From Microvirga sp. (GTDB lineage: Bacteria > Pseudomonadota > Alphaproteobacteria > Rhizobiales > Beijerinckiaceae), in assembly GCA_029266525.1 (NCBI GenBank), contig JAQSWQ010000051.1, positions 1-33,867 on the forward strand: DNA of 33,867 bases, written 5' to 3'. This document shows, in pieces, positions 1-8,204 of this stretch; position 1 is the stretch's first letter; each line of letters starts with the position of its first letter. Position numbers and translations under genes: made by a program. The notes below the pieces were generated by a model that saw only the letters and a program-made list of their open reading frames with translations, was not told the origin of the DNA and did no database searches.

Positions 1-1135
1 GGTCGGCAACGAGGGCGTGATCACGGTCGAGGAGGCGAAGACCGCCGAGACCGAGCTCGACGTCGTCGAGGGCATGCAGTTCGACCGCGGCTATCTCTCC
101 CCGTATTTCATCACCAACGCGGAGAAGATGGTCGCCGAGCTCGAGGACCCCTACATCCTCATCCACGAGAAGAAGCTGTCGTCGCTCCAGGCGATGCTGC
201 CGATCCTCGAGGCGGTCGTGCAGACCGGCAAGCCGCTCCTGATCATCGCCGAGGACGTCGAGGGCGAGGCGCTCGCGACCCTCGTCGTGAACAAGCTGCG
301 CGGCGGCCTCAAGGTCGCGGCCGTGAAGGCGCCGGGCTTCGGCGATCGCCGCAAGGCCATGCTCGAGGACATCGCCGTCCTCACCGCCGGCCAGACGATC
401 TCGGAAGATCTCGGCATCAAGCTCGAGAACGTGACCCTCAACATGCTCGGGCGCGCCAAGCGCGTGCGCATCGAGAAGGAGAACACCACGATCATCGACG
501 GCGCCGGCAAGCGCAAGGACATCGAGGCGCGCGTCGGGCAGATCAAGGCGCAGATCGAGGAGACCACCTCGGACTACGATCGCGAGAAGCTTCAGGAGCG
601 TCTCGCCAAGCTCGCGGGCGGCGTCGCGGTGATCCGCGTCGGCGGCGCGACCGAGGTCGAGGTCAAGGAGAAGAAGGACCGCGTCGATGATGCCCTCAAC
701 GCCACCCGCGCGGCGGTCGAGGAAGGCATCGTGCCCGGCGGCGGCGTTGCGCTCCTGCGCGCCAAGCAGGCCGTCTCGAAGCTGAAGGACGAGAACCCGG
801 ACATCCAGGCCGGCATCAACATCGTCCTCAAGGCGCTCGAGAGCCCGATCCGGCAGATCGCCGAGAACTCCGGCGTCGAGGGCTCGATCGTGGTCGGCAG
901 GATCTCCGACAACAAGTCGCAGACCTTCGGCTTCAACGCCCAGACCGAGGAGTATGTGGACATGCTCGACGCCGGCATCGTCGATCCGGCGAAGGTGGTC
1001 CGCGCCGCGCTTCAGGATGCGGCCTCGGTTGCCGGCCTCCTCATCACCACCGAGGCGATGGTGGCCGAGCTGCCGAAGAAGGAGAGCGCTCCGGCGATGC
1101 CGGGCGGCGGCGGCATGGGCGGCATGGACTTCTAA
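1..1135 (+). CDS. groEL: Chaperonin GroEL (60 kDa), 5'-truncated by the window edge
   Basis: The reading frame is open from base 2, so the start and roughly the first 170 residues lie upstream of the window. The 377 residues seen cover the apical, second intermediate and second equatorial domains of the ATP-driven folding chamber, which works in the cytoplasm with GroES. Recognisable stretches are [13 protein letters not shown] in the apical domain, [16 protein letters not shown] in the intermediate/equatorial region, and the carboxyl tail [11 protein letters not shown], which is the flexible Gly-Met tail inside the cavity. The length is what a normal 545-residue GroEL would leave. A clear intrinsic terminator follows 48 bases after the stop, so this is the last gene of a groESL-type operon. 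Paralogy is possible because alphaproteobacteria often carry several copies. Confidence 0.97.
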   Translation, partial: VGNEGVITVEEAKTAETELDVVEGMQFDRGYLSPYFITNAEKMVAELEDPYILIHEKKLSSLQAMLPILEAVVQTGKPLLIIAEDVEGEALATLVVNKLRGGLKVAAVKAPGFGDRRKAMLEDIAVLTAGQTISEDLGIKLENVTLNMLGRAKRVRIEKENTTIIDGAGKRKDIEARVGQIKAQIEETTSDYDREKLQERLAKLAGGVAVIRVGGATEVEVKEKKDRVDDALNATRAAVEEGIVPGGGVALLRAKQAVSKLKDENPDIQAGINIVLKALESPIRQIAENSGVEGSIVVGRISDNKSQTFGFNAQTEEYVDMLDAGIVDPAKVVRAALQDAASVAGLLITTEAMVAELPKKESAPAMPGGGGMGGMDF

Positions 1136-1183
1136 GGTCCGTTTCCGGACGGCGCGAGCGCCGATCCGGAGCGTGCAGTCCCG

Positions 1184-1216
1184 AGAGGGCCGGCGAAAGC
1201 CGGCCCTCTTCTTGTT
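1184..1216 (+). terminator. Intrinsic terminator after groEL
   Basis: An 11-bp perfect stem (AGAGGGCCGGC paired with GCCGGCCCTCT) with a GAAA tetraloop is followed by TTCTTGTT. It sits 48 bases after the groEL stop and ends that transcript. The next gene lies on the opposite strand and converges on it. Confidence 0.9.
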
Positions 1217-1234
1217 AACGCGCCTCGAACCGAT

Positions 1235-1477
1235 CTACCGCTGCGGCGCCTTTTTCGCCGCCGCCGTCATCTTCGCAGGCCGCTTCTCGACACCGGCTGC
1301 GAGGACCTCCGCCGCGGCCTTCTGCTTGCGCTCGGGGGCGGCCCCCTTCGGCGCCGTGTCGGATCTCGCCTCGTAGCCCTGGCCGTCCGGCTTGCGGCTT
1401 CCCGACCGCGCCGCGCTCTTGAGCGAGCGCAATGCCTCCGGTTGGCGGCCTCCGGGGCCGGCCTTCTCGTTCGCCAT
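1235..1477 (-). CDS. Small basic Ala/Lys-rich protein, function unknown
   Basis: This 80-residue protein starts MANEKAGPGG and is rich in Ala, Lys, Arg and Gly, with no signal peptide, membrane segment or cysteine. I do not recognise a domain. The best argument that it is real is the ribosome binding site AGGAGG six bases before the ATG, a near-perfect match to the anti-Shine-Dalgarno. The composition suggests a disordered, possibly nucleic-acid-binding cytoplasmic protein, but that is only inference. It converges on groEL and its stop lies about 20 bases beyond the groEL terminator hairpin. Confidence 0.6.
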   Translation of the reverse strand: MANEKAGPGGRQPEALRSLKSAARSGSRKPDGQGYEARSDTAPKGAAPERKQKAAAEVLAAGVEKRPAKMTAAAKKAPQR

Positions 1478-1522
1478 GGTCGCCTCCTGCGCGCCTGCGC
1501 TCGATTGCGCTTGCGCCAGATC

Positions 1523-1789
1523 TCAGCGCCGCCTTGCGCTCTTCTTGCGATTCGCCTTGCGGACCGTGCCGGTATGCTGGGGCACGCCGAGCACGCCTTT
1601 GACGCCGCCGACCACTCCGCCGGTCACGCCGCCGACGACCCCGCCAACTGCTCCGCCGACCGGACCCGCGGCGCGATTGCCGACATCGGCGCCCTGTTGC
1701 GCGCCGCGAACCACGCCCTGGGCCTCGGCCGCGGCCGGAAGGGCGAGAACTCCAGCAATCGCCGCCGCCACGAGAATGCGAGCTGTCAT
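1523..1789 (-). CDS. Exported glycine/valine-repeat small protein
   Basis: The 88-residue product begins MTARILVAAAIAGVLALP with a signal peptide probably cut after AAAEA. The mature part contains a run of GGxVGG units (roughly residues 43-64) and then a basic tail ending KKSARRR. The GxxxG-like repeats resemble glycine-zipper segments seen in small envelope proteins. A longer open frame extends 16 codons upstream, but the strong site GGAGGTGA five bases before this ATG fixes the start. It lies upstream of and co-oriented with the small basic gene, so the two may be cotranscribed. Function is unknown. Confidence 0.65.
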   Translation of the reverse strand: MTARILVAAAIAGVLALPAAAEAQGVVRGAQQGADVGNRAAGPVGGAVGGVVGGVTGGVVGGVKGVLGVPQHTGTVRKANRKKSARRR

Positions 1790-1899
1790 TGGGGTCACCT
1801 CCGCTGCGAAAGGTCGCAACCTCAACCACGGCCGCACCCGCGGGTTCCGCGGAGCCGGGGCTCTTTCCTCGCGGCGCCATCCAACGCAGAATCCCGCCC

Positions 1900-1980
1900 A
1901 TGCTGCGCATGTATCTCGCCTATGTGGCGATCATCCTCGGGCTCAGTCTCTGGGCGTTGAAATATCTCACGGGGCTCTAG
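1900..1980 (+). CDS. Possible 26-residue single-helix membrane peptide
   Basis: The peptide MLRMYLAYVAIILGLSLWAL plus six more residues is almost wholly one hydrophobic helix with short ends. Small one-helix proteins of this kind are common in alphaproteobacteria. There is no convincing ribosome binding site, and the frame is open upstream without a good start, so the call rests on composition alone. The strongly paired region at 2054-2091 could terminate its transcript. Confidence 0.3.
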   Translation: MLRMYLAYVAIILGLSLWALKYLTGL

Positions 1981-2015
1981 CCCGGAACCAACGTGCGCTC
2001 CCGGGGTTGACCCGA

Positions 2016-2091
2016 TGCAAGTCCCCCACTTGCAGACTAGAAGCCCTGGCGAAAAGGTCCCGTGCAGTCCAAACCTGCCGGGGCCTTTTCC
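2016..2091 (+). ncRNA. Two-hairpin structured element: candidate small RNA or terminator
   Basis: The first hairpin, 2016-2034, is TGCAAGT-CCCCC-ACTTGCA: seven perfect pairs closing a loop of five C. The second, 2054-2091, pairs AAAAGGTCCCG and GCAG with CTGC and CGGGGCCTTTT, leaving a single bulged U, one G-U pair and a seven-base loop; it ends in CCTTTTCC. The second hairpin alone could be a terminator for the small peptide gene. Together they have the shape of a small trans-acting RNA with a C-rich loop. I do not recognise a named RNA family and see no convincing promoter just upstream. Confidence 0.35.
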
Positions 2092-2110
2092 GCGCGCCGA
2101 ACTCTCTCGT

Positions 2111-2138
2111 TTGACATGGGACGCGCGGGCTCTAGGGT
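2111..2138 (+). promoter_or_regulatory. Probable sigma-70 promoter of the lipoprotein gene
   Basis: A perfect -35 hexamer TTGACA (2111-2116) is followed after 16 bases by TAGGGT (2133-2138), a weak -10 of the type tolerated in GC-rich alphaproteobacteria. Transcription would begin about 30 bases before the lipoprotein start codon. Confidence 0.5.
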
Positions 2139-2174
2139 CGCGACCACAGCCGCACGCGATTGGAGAGACCTGCC

Positions 2175-2606
2175 TTGAGACGGACCGTCGCGCTCGCCCT
2201 CTGCGCCGCCTTCTTGACGCTGGCCGGCTGCAATTACGATCGCGCCCCCAACTTCCTGAGCGGGCCGATCCCCGCCAAGCTGCCCCCGGACTATCGCAGG
2301 AAGATCGTGGAGTGGGCGAATCGCTACTACGCGGAGCCCGCATCGGTGCGCTTCCTCTCGATCAGCGATCCGGTGCCGGTGCGCGAGAGCTTCGGCAACG
2401 AGAACTGGCTTGTGTGCGTCGAACTCGACGCGCGCGAGCGCGGCGGACCCTATATGGGACCTCGCCGTGTCGCGATCGGGTTCGGAGGTGTTTTCTCGGC
2501 GCCGATGGAACGCTCGGCGCAGGACCTCAGGAATGAGGATTGCGATGGGCGCCAGCTCGTCTGGCGGGCCTGGACCGGTCCAGGTCGGGCGCAGCTGGCG
2601 CGGTAA
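2175..2606 (+). CDS. Small exported lipoprotein, function unknown
   Basis: The product (about 143 residues) has a basic start (LRRTV), a hydrophobic stretch and a lipobox LAGC, so the cysteine near residue 19 should be lipidated and the protein anchored in the envelope. The mature domain contains DYRRKIVEWANRYYAEPASVR and a central segment NWLVCVELDARERGG, consistent with one small folded domain; I cannot name the family. I choose the TTG at 2175 because GGAGA lies eight bases before it; an upstream TTG at 2160 is in frame but has no site. A promoter lies directly upstream. It converges on the minus-strand 66-residue gene with a 23-base gap. Confidence 0.75.
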   Translation: MRRTVALALCAAFLTLAGCNYDRAPNFLSGPIPAKLPPDYRRKIVEWANRYYAEPASVRFLSISDPVPVRESFGNENWLVCVELDARERGGPYMGPRRVAIGFGGVFSAPMERSAQDLRNEDCDGRQLVWRAWTGPGRAQLAR

Positions 2607-2629
2607 GCCAGGCTATTTGCAGGCGCGGA

Positions 2630-2830
2630 TCAGCGGACCCGCTTGACGCTGCGGATGTTCCCCTCGGGAAGCTCGCCGCGCTCCTGACGCTCCTTGGCGA
2701 TCGGAGCCGCGAGATAGTCGTCGTTGGGACGACCGTGGCCCTCGACCACGAAATAGGCGGTGCGGCCGTCCTCGTAATTGGCGGCGAACATCACGGAGTT
2801 CGGGCGGACACTGCGGCGGAAGGGGGACAT
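2630..2830 (-). CDS. Conserved-looking 66-residue cytoplasmic protein
   Basis: The protein starts MSPFRRSVRPNSVMFAANYEDGRTAYFVVEGHGRPNDDYL (given here only as its opening region, residues 1-40, key features F4, Y19, D21, Y25 and F26) and ends in a charged tail. It has no signal peptide or membrane helix. The start is fixed by AGAGGT seven to eight bases upstream of the ATG; the open frame continues further upstream without support. It lies 77 bases downstream of xseB on the same strand, so it could share that transcript or use the AT-richer gap (TATATGG near 2850) as its own promoter. Function unknown. Confidence 0.65.
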   Translation of the reverse strand: MSPFRRSVRPNSVMFAANYEDGRTAYFVVEGHGRPNDDYLAAPIAKERQERGELPEGNIRSVKRVR

Positions 2831-2907
2831 CGAGACCTCTTGTGATTTCTCCCTATATGGGTAGCGGCCAAGGCTGATGCAACGGTCCGGCGGCGCGCGC
2901 GGGACGG

Positions 2908-3183
2908 CTACGAGCCCGGGTCGAGCGGCGCGGTGCCGGTCGGCTGGCCCGAGGGGCTCAGAGTGATCTTCTCGATGCGCGCCTCGGCGCGCTTGAGGAG
3001 CGACTCGCAATGGCGCTTCAGCGCCTCGCCGCGCTCGTAGATCTGGATCGATTCCTCGAGCGGGACCTCGCCGCGCTCGAGCCGGCGCACGATCTGCTCG
3101 AGTTCCTCGAGCGCCCTCTCGAACGGGAGGGCGGCAATGTCCGGCGGCATCTCCGGACCCTGCTCGGCAGTGTTTGCGGCCAT
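2908..3183 (-). CDS. xseB: Exodeoxyribonuclease VII small subunit
   Basis: The 91-residue product is XseB, the small helical subunit of exonuclease VII. Several copies bind one XseA to degrade single-stranded DNA from both ends in the cytoplasm. The diagnostic block is [20 protein letters not shown] followed by [19 protein letters not shown], covering residues about 19-59. A short polar tail follows. The large subunit gene is not in this window. It follows the DUF2339 gene on the same strand after 45 bases and is probably cotranscribed with it. Confidence 0.95.
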   Translation of the reverse strand: MAANTAEQGPEMPPDIAALPFERALEELEQIVRRLERGEVPLEESIQIYERGEALKRHCESLLKRAEARIEKITLSPSGQPTGTAPLDPGS

Positions 3184-3228
3184 GACGGGCTTATGAAGCC
3201 CGCGGTCCGGAGGCGCAAGCCGGCGCCG

Positions 3229-5964
3229 TCAGGCCGGCGGCGCCTCCGGAGCGGCCGGCGTGACCGGCGGCACCGACCGCCGGGCGAGGAGCTTCTGATA
3301 GGCGAGCCCGATGCCGACGAGCGCGAGGCCGAGGCCGATGAAGGACAGCGCCCGCGTCACGCCCTGCAGGTTGCCGAGATCGATGATGAAGACTTTGAGC
3401 ACGGCGAGGATGATGTAGCCGGCCGAGAGCAGCCGCAGCATCCGGCTGTCGCGCAGGAAGCCGACCGCCAGGATGACGACGCCGATCGCGAGGAGCGCGA
3501 TCGAGTAGGTCCACATCTCGCCCTGGCCGGTCCTCTGCGAGAGGTCGATCGACGGTCCCTGGAAGATGCGCCGGATCTCGAGCACCGTGTAGAGAAGGTG
3601 CAGCGAGAGCGCGAGCCCCCCTGCCGCCTGCACGTACCAGTCGGGCCGCACGCCGCGCGCCGCCCGGTACAGGAGGCCGGCAAGGATCGCCGGGAGGAGA
3701 TAGGCGAGCAGCAATGAGTTGAAGACGGTCCCGCCGATCACGGCGTCTCCCGACCACAACGGGTTGACCACCACCCCAAGCCCGAAGGCGCAGACACCGA
3801 GGGTAATCGCGCCGAATATGAGCGAGGCGACGTGATAGACCGGGTCGGGCCGGCGCGCCTGCGCCCGCACCATGACGAGCGAGAAGGCAAGCCCGGCGGT
3901 CGCGATCAGCCCCATCTCGAGATGGTCGGAGGTCTCCGCGAACAGGTCGCCGCCGTGCAGCCAGTGTCGCAGCTCGAAATAGACGAGGAGCGCGGCAAGC
4001 GCGATCGACAGGCTCTCGGCGAAGCGCACGACCCGGTCGCGCCCGCTCCGCTGGAGGAGCCGGCTCGCGAGAAAGAAGGAGAGGGCCGGGACGCCGTAGC
4101 CCCACAGCAGCCAGTTGAAGATCGGCGTCGTGCCGAGGTTGCCGCCGACGATCGTCGGATCATAGGCGAGGCGCCCGACGACGACGATTCCGACCGCAGC
4201 GACCACGTAGCGCAGCACCGGGAGCGCCGTGCGTTCCGCGACCCACGCCGTGCCGAGCGCCGCGAGCGCGAAGGCGACGGTGAGCATGCCCTTGTCGAGC
4301 GCGAAGGTGAGCCCTGCCGCGAGCGCCGCGACCGCGGCCGAAGCGGTCGCACCGGCTGCGAGCCGTATGCCGTCCAAGGCTTCGCCTTCCTGTCGCCGGA
4401 GCCAGCCGGCAGACAGGGTAAAAAGGGCCGCGAGCACCGCCGCGACCACCGCGAAGGAGACGCTGCGGTCGAAGGCGGTAACGCGCCAATACGCGATCAC
4501 CAGCGCAAGGAGCGGTCCCGCGGTCGCGGCGCCGATGTACCAGGCGGCCGTCGGGATCGGCAGGAGGCGGCCGCGCGCGACCCGCCACAGGCTCGCCCCG
4601 GAGACGACAACAAGGAGCCCCGCCGCGAAGAGGAGATAGGTCTCGACCGCCTGAGGCCGCGGCGATTGCCCGTAGAAATCGGGGAAGAGGTTGCGCGGCT
4701 CGGCGCCGGCTTCCCGCGCGACCGGCCATACCAGCAAGGTCCCCAGCACCACGACGGCCGCGGAGGCCGCCGTGGGCGCGACCGGCGCGTAACGGTAGCC
4801 GAGGCCGAGCATCATCAGCGCGACCGCGCCGGCGAAGGCGGGCCGCGCGGCATCCGCGGAGTGATCGGCGACGATCAGCACCGCGAGAAGCGAGAAGGCG
4901 AGGAGCACGCCGTTGGCCAGCGGATCCGGCCATGCCTCCTCGTCGGGAGTGCCGCGATGCGGATCGGCGGCGAGGAAGGCTCCGGCAAGCGCGGTCTGGA
5001 CGAGGAGATGCGCCATGGCGGGCAGGAGGTCGCTGCCCATGATGAGGGGCAGTGTCCACAAGATCGCGCCGGCCGCAGCCGACAGGGCGAGCCACCGCCA
5101 TATCCGCAATCTCGCGAGGCCGTACGCGGCGAACACCACGAAGGCGAGGTAGAGGACGACCGGCCAGAGCTTCGGCTCGGCCGAGCTGACGAGCAGCGGG
5201 CTCACGAGCGCGCCGACGAGGCCGAGCGCCGCGAGTGCCGGCCCGTGCAGGCCGGAGGCGAACATCGTGGCCACGGCCACGGCGCCGAGGAGCACGAAGG
5301 CGGCGGCCGGGCCGATCATGCCGTAGAGCGCGTAGGCCGCGTAGACGGTCGCGAAGGCGGTCGAGGTGCCGGCCGCGGTCAGCACGCCCGGCACATGGGC
5401 TGAAGGCACGCCCGCGAACGGCGAGGCGATCTCGCGCCGGCGCATCCATTCGCCGGCCGCGATGAGGGCCGCTGCGAAGAGCGCGCCGGCGGCGATGCGG
5501 GCGCCCGGCCCGAGCAGGCCCTGCTCGATCGAGTAGCGCACGAGGAAGAGCCCGCCGAGCGCAAGCGCGACGCCGCCGACCCAAACCGCCCAGCGCGTGC
5601 CGAGCGTCTCCTCGAAGCCGCGCGAGGGCTGCGCGGGCGCCGGGAGCTCCTGCGGCGGCAGGTCGGGCGCGGCGGGTTCCGGGGCTTCCGCGGTCGGTTC
5701 AGCTGGCGCCCCGGCCGTTCCCGCGCTCTCCGCCGGAGGCTCGGGGATTGGCTCCTCGACGGGCGTGCGCTGTGGCGGCGCCGCAATTTCGGGGTCCAAG
5801 CCGGGAGCGCGGGCGAGGCCGCCCGCACCGAGTTGCACCTCGAGCGAGGCGAGGCGGGCTTCCAGAAGCCTCGTCCGCGTCTGCAGGTTCAGCGCAAGCA
5901 CAAAACCCCAGATGGCACAGACCGGGACGGCCAGTGCCAAGACGACCAGCAGTGCGATTTCCAC
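3229..5964 (-). CDS. Large DUF2339 polytopic membrane protein
   Basis: The roughly 911-residue product has an N-terminal helix (EIALLVVLALAVPVCAIWG), a short polar segment (LEARLASLEVQLG), a Pro/Ala/Glu-rich linker to about residue 115, and then more than twenty hydrophobic segments to the C terminus. This architecture is that of DUF2339 predicted membrane proteins of the inner membrane, whose function is not established. Motifs typical of the family include TRWAVWVGGVALALGG after the linker and repeated Ala/Leu-rich helices. The start I choose is GTG at 5964, five codons inside the longest frame, because the GGGGGGC seven bases upstream can serve as ribosome site. It is the first gene of a likely unit with xseB. 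Confidence 0.88.
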   Translation of the reverse strand: MEIALLVVLALAVPVCAIWGFVLALNLQTRTRLLEARLASLEVQLGAGGLARAPGLDPEIAAPPQRTPVEEPIPEPPAESAGTAGAPAEPTAEAPEPAAPDLPPQELPAPAQPSRGFEETLGTRWAVWVGGVALALGGLFLVRYSIEQGLLGPGARIAAGALFAAALIAAGEWMRRREIASPFAGVPSAHVPGVLTAAGTSTAFATVYAAYALYGMIGPAAAFVLLGAVAVATMFASGLHGPALAALGLVGALVSPLLVSSAEPKLWPVVLYLAFVVFAAYGLARLRIWRWLALSAAAGAILWTLPLIMGSDLLPAMAHLLVQTALAGAFLAADPHRGTPDEEAWPDPLANGVLLAFSLLAVLIVADHSADAARPAFAGAVALMMLGLGYRYAPVAPTAASAAVVVLGTLLVWPVAREAGAEPRNLFPDFYGQSPRPQAVETYLLFAAGLLVVVSGASLWRVARGRLLPIPTAAWYIGAATAGPLLALVIAYWRVTAFDRSVSFAVVAAVLAALFTLSAGWLRRQEGEALDGIRLAAGATASAAVAALAAGLTFALDKGMLTVAFALAALGTAWVAERTALPVLRYVVAAVGIVVVGRLAYDPTIVGGNLGTTPIFNWLLWGYGVPALSFFLASRLLQRSGRDRVVRFAESLSIALAALLVYFELRHWLHGGDLFAETSDHLEMGLIATAGLAFSLVMVRAQARRPDPVYHVASLIFGAITLGVCAFGLGVVVNPLWSGDAVIGGTVFNSLLLAYLLPAILAGLLYRAARGVRPDWYVQAAGGLALSLHLLYTVLEIRRIFQGPSIDLSQRTGQGEMWTYSIALLAIGVVILAVGFLRDSRMLRLLSAGYIILAVLKVFIIDLGNLQGVTRALSFIGLGLALVGIGLAYQKLLARRSVPPVTPAAPEAPPA

Positions 5965-6048
5965 GGCGATGCCCCCCACGGGCGGTTTCGAGGGATGCTA
6001 CGCCTAGGCGAGCCGGCCGACAAAGGAAGTGCGCCGGCGCTCGTGCCG

Positions 6049-8124
6049 TTATCCCCTGCGCTCCAGCACCAGCGCGCCGCCGCCATCGAGCATGGCCTCG
6101 AAGGCCTGGCTCACGAAGGTGGAGGTGCCTTCCTCGACGATGATGGCGGGACCGGCTACCGTCGCGCCTGGCGTGAAGTCCGCCCGGGCATAGAGCGGGA
6201 CCTCGGTTCGGCGGCCGCTCCGGCCGTCGAAGACCGCCCGGGTACCGATCGGGCGCGGGCCGGGCCTGCGCTCCGGCGTCGGCAGGGCCGGCGGCTCGGC
6301 CGGGCACGTGCCGACCCAGACGGTCCACCCCATCACCTCGATGACCGCGTCCGGGATGTGGCGCTCGAACAGCCGGCGGTACTCGGCCTCGAAGGTTTCG
6401 CGGAGGCCGGCCTGGTCGCCGCCTTGCAGCGGCCGCACCGGCAGGTCGACGGCGATCTCGTGGCCCTGGCCGCGATAGCGCATGAAGGCGGCGCGGCGCT
6501 CCTCGAGCGCCTCGCCGCCGGCGGCGCTCTCGGCGAGGCCGCGCGCCTCCCGGGTCATCCCTTCGACCAGCGCGTTCGCGGCGTCCGGATCGAAGCGGTC
6601 GAGTCGCATGTAGCGGCTGCGCACGAGCTCATAGGCGATCGGCGCCCGCAGGAAGCCGATCGCCGAGCCGACGCCGGCGTCGGGCGGGATCACGATGCGC
6701 GAGATGCCGAGCTTCTCGGCAAGCCGGGCCGCGTGGAGCGGCGCCGCGCCGCCGAAGGCAACCAGCGTGTGCTCCTTCGCCACCACGCCGCGCTCGACCG
6801 CGTGGACGCGCGCCGCATTCGCCATGTTCTCGTCGACGATCTCGCCGACGCCGTAGGCCGCCATCTCGGTGGTGAGCGCAAGCGGCGCGCCGATCGCCCG
6901 CTCGAGCGCCGCCTCCGCCTGGCCCGGCTCGAGCGGGATCGAGCCGCCGGCGAAGCGTTCGGGATCGATCTTGCCGAGCCACACATCGGCGTCCGTCACC
7001 GCCGGGTGCATGCCGCCGCGGCCGTAGCAGGCGGGCCCGGGTTCGGAGCCGGCGCTGTCCGGTCCGACCGTGATGCGCTTCAACTCGTCGACGCGCGCGA
7101 TCGAGCCGCCGCCGGCGCCGATCTCCACCATCTCGATCACCGGTATGCGGATCGGCAGCCCGCTGCCCTTCAGGAAGCGCGCGGCCCGATCGACCTCGAA
7201 GCTGCGGCCCTTGAGAGGCTGCATGTTCTCGATGAGGCAGATCTTGGCGGTCGTGCCGCCCATGTCGAAGGAGAGAACCTTGCGCTCGCCGCGCTCGGCG
7301 GCGACATGCGCCGCAAGGATTGCGCCGCCGGCCGGACCCGACTCGACGAGGCGGATCGGGAAGCGGGCGGCGGTGTCGAGGCTCGCGAGGCTGCCGCCCG
7401 AGGTCATGAGCTGGATCGGCGCGCGCGAGCCCTCGGCGGCGAAGGCCGCTTCGAGCCGCCGCAGATAGCCCGCCATCAGCGGCTGCACATAGGCGCTCGC
7501 GATCGCCGTCGAGGTGCGCTCGTATTCGCGCATCTCCGGTGCGACTTCCGACGACAGCGTGACCCACAGCCCCGGGCATTCCTCGGTGAGGATCTCGCGC
7601 ACCCGCGCCTCGTGGGCGCCATTGGCGTAGGCGTGGATGAAGGCGACCGCGACTGACTCGATCCGCTCCTCGCGCAGCCGCGCCGCCACGGCGCGGACCG
7701 CCGCCTCATCGAGGGCGAGGCGTACGGCCCCGTGGACGTCGACGCGCTCCGGCACGGTGAAGCGCAGGCGGCGGGGCACCAGCGGCTTCGGCTTGTCGAT
7801 GAAGATGTCGTACTGATCGTAGCGCCCTTCGTCGGCAATCTCGATCACGTCGCGGAAGCCCTCGGTCGCGACGAGGGCGGTCCTTGCCCCCTTGCGCTCG
7901 ATGACGGCGTTGGTGGCGAGCGTCGTGCCGTGCAGGAACACCGCGAGGTCGGGGAAGCCGAGACATGCCCGCTCGAGCACCAGCCTCGTGCCGGAAACGA
8001 CCGCCTCCTCCGGCGCGCGCGGCGTGGTGAGGACCTTGGTGCTGAGCCGCCGCTCGCCGATCTCGATCACGACATCCGTGAAGGTGCCGCCGATGTCGAC
8101 CGAGAGGCGCGCCGAAAGGCTCAT
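6049..8124 (-). CDS. Hydantoinase/oxoprolinase family protein, HyuA-type (orphan)
   Basis: The 691-residue product belongs to the ATP-dependent hydantoinase A/5-oxoprolinase N-terminal family, which opens cyclic amides with ATP hydrolysis. Key elements are the phosphate-binding N terminus SVDIGGTFTDVV (residues about 8-19), HGTTLATNAVIERKG, SGPAGGA, and the second phosphate motif FDMGGTTAK. Full length matches stand-alone HyuA subunits. HyuA normally works with HyuB encoded next to it; here neither neighbour is HyuB. The ATG at 8124 is preferred over a TTG two codons earlier, although no strong ribosome site is visible. Substrate (hydantoin, oxoproline, N-methylhydantoin or acetophenone-like carboxylation) cannot be told from sequence alone. 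Confidence 0.9.
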   Translation of the reverse strand: MSLSARLSVDIGGTFTDVVIEIGERRLSTKVLTTPRAPEEAVVSGTRLVLERACLGFPDLAVFLHGTTLATNAVIERKGARTALVATEGFRDVIEIADEGRYDQYDIFIDKPKPLVPRRLRFTVPERVDVHGAVRLALDEAAVRAVAARLREERIESVAVAFIHAYANGAHEARVREILTEECPGLWVTLSSEVAPEMREYERTSTAIASAYVQPLMAGYLRRLEAAFAAEGSRAPIQLMTSGGSLASLDTAARFPIRLVESGPAGGAILAAHVAAERGERKVLSFDMGGTTAKICLIENMQPLKGRSFEVDRAARFLKGSGLPIRIPVIEMVEIGAGGGSIARVDELKRITVGPDSAGSEPGPACYGRGGMHPAVTDADVWLGKIDPERFAGGSIPLEPGQAEAALERAIGAPLALTTEMAAYGVGEIVDENMANAARVHAVERGVVAKEHTLVAFGGAAPLHAARLAEKLGISRIVIPPDAGVGSAIGFLRAPIAYELVRSRYMRLDRFDPDAANALVEGMTREARGLAESAAGGEALEERRAAFMRYRGQGHEIAVDLPVRPLQGGDQAGLRETFEAEYRRLFERHIPDAVIEVMGWTVWVGTCPAEPPALPTPERRPGPRPIGTRAVFDGRSGRRTEVPLYARADFTPGATVAGPAIIVEEGTSTFVSQAFEAMLDGGGALVLERRG

Positions 8125-8204
8125 GAACAAGGCCGCGGTTCGAGAAGGAGAGGCGCGACCTTAGAAGGGCTGCCGTGCTTTTTCCATCGCCGGATCAGGG
8201 CCGC

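Noticed and set aside
3832-5403. 523-codon plus-strand open frame within DUF2339
   Set aside because: Highly charged Arg/Glu/Asp-rich shadow of hydrophobic Ala/Leu helices on the opposite strand.
5833-7656. 607-codon plus-strand open frame opposite DUF2339/HyuA
   Set aside because: Same reason: antisense composition (RRRADR, EARE runs), while HyuA and DUF2339 on the other strand have family motifs.
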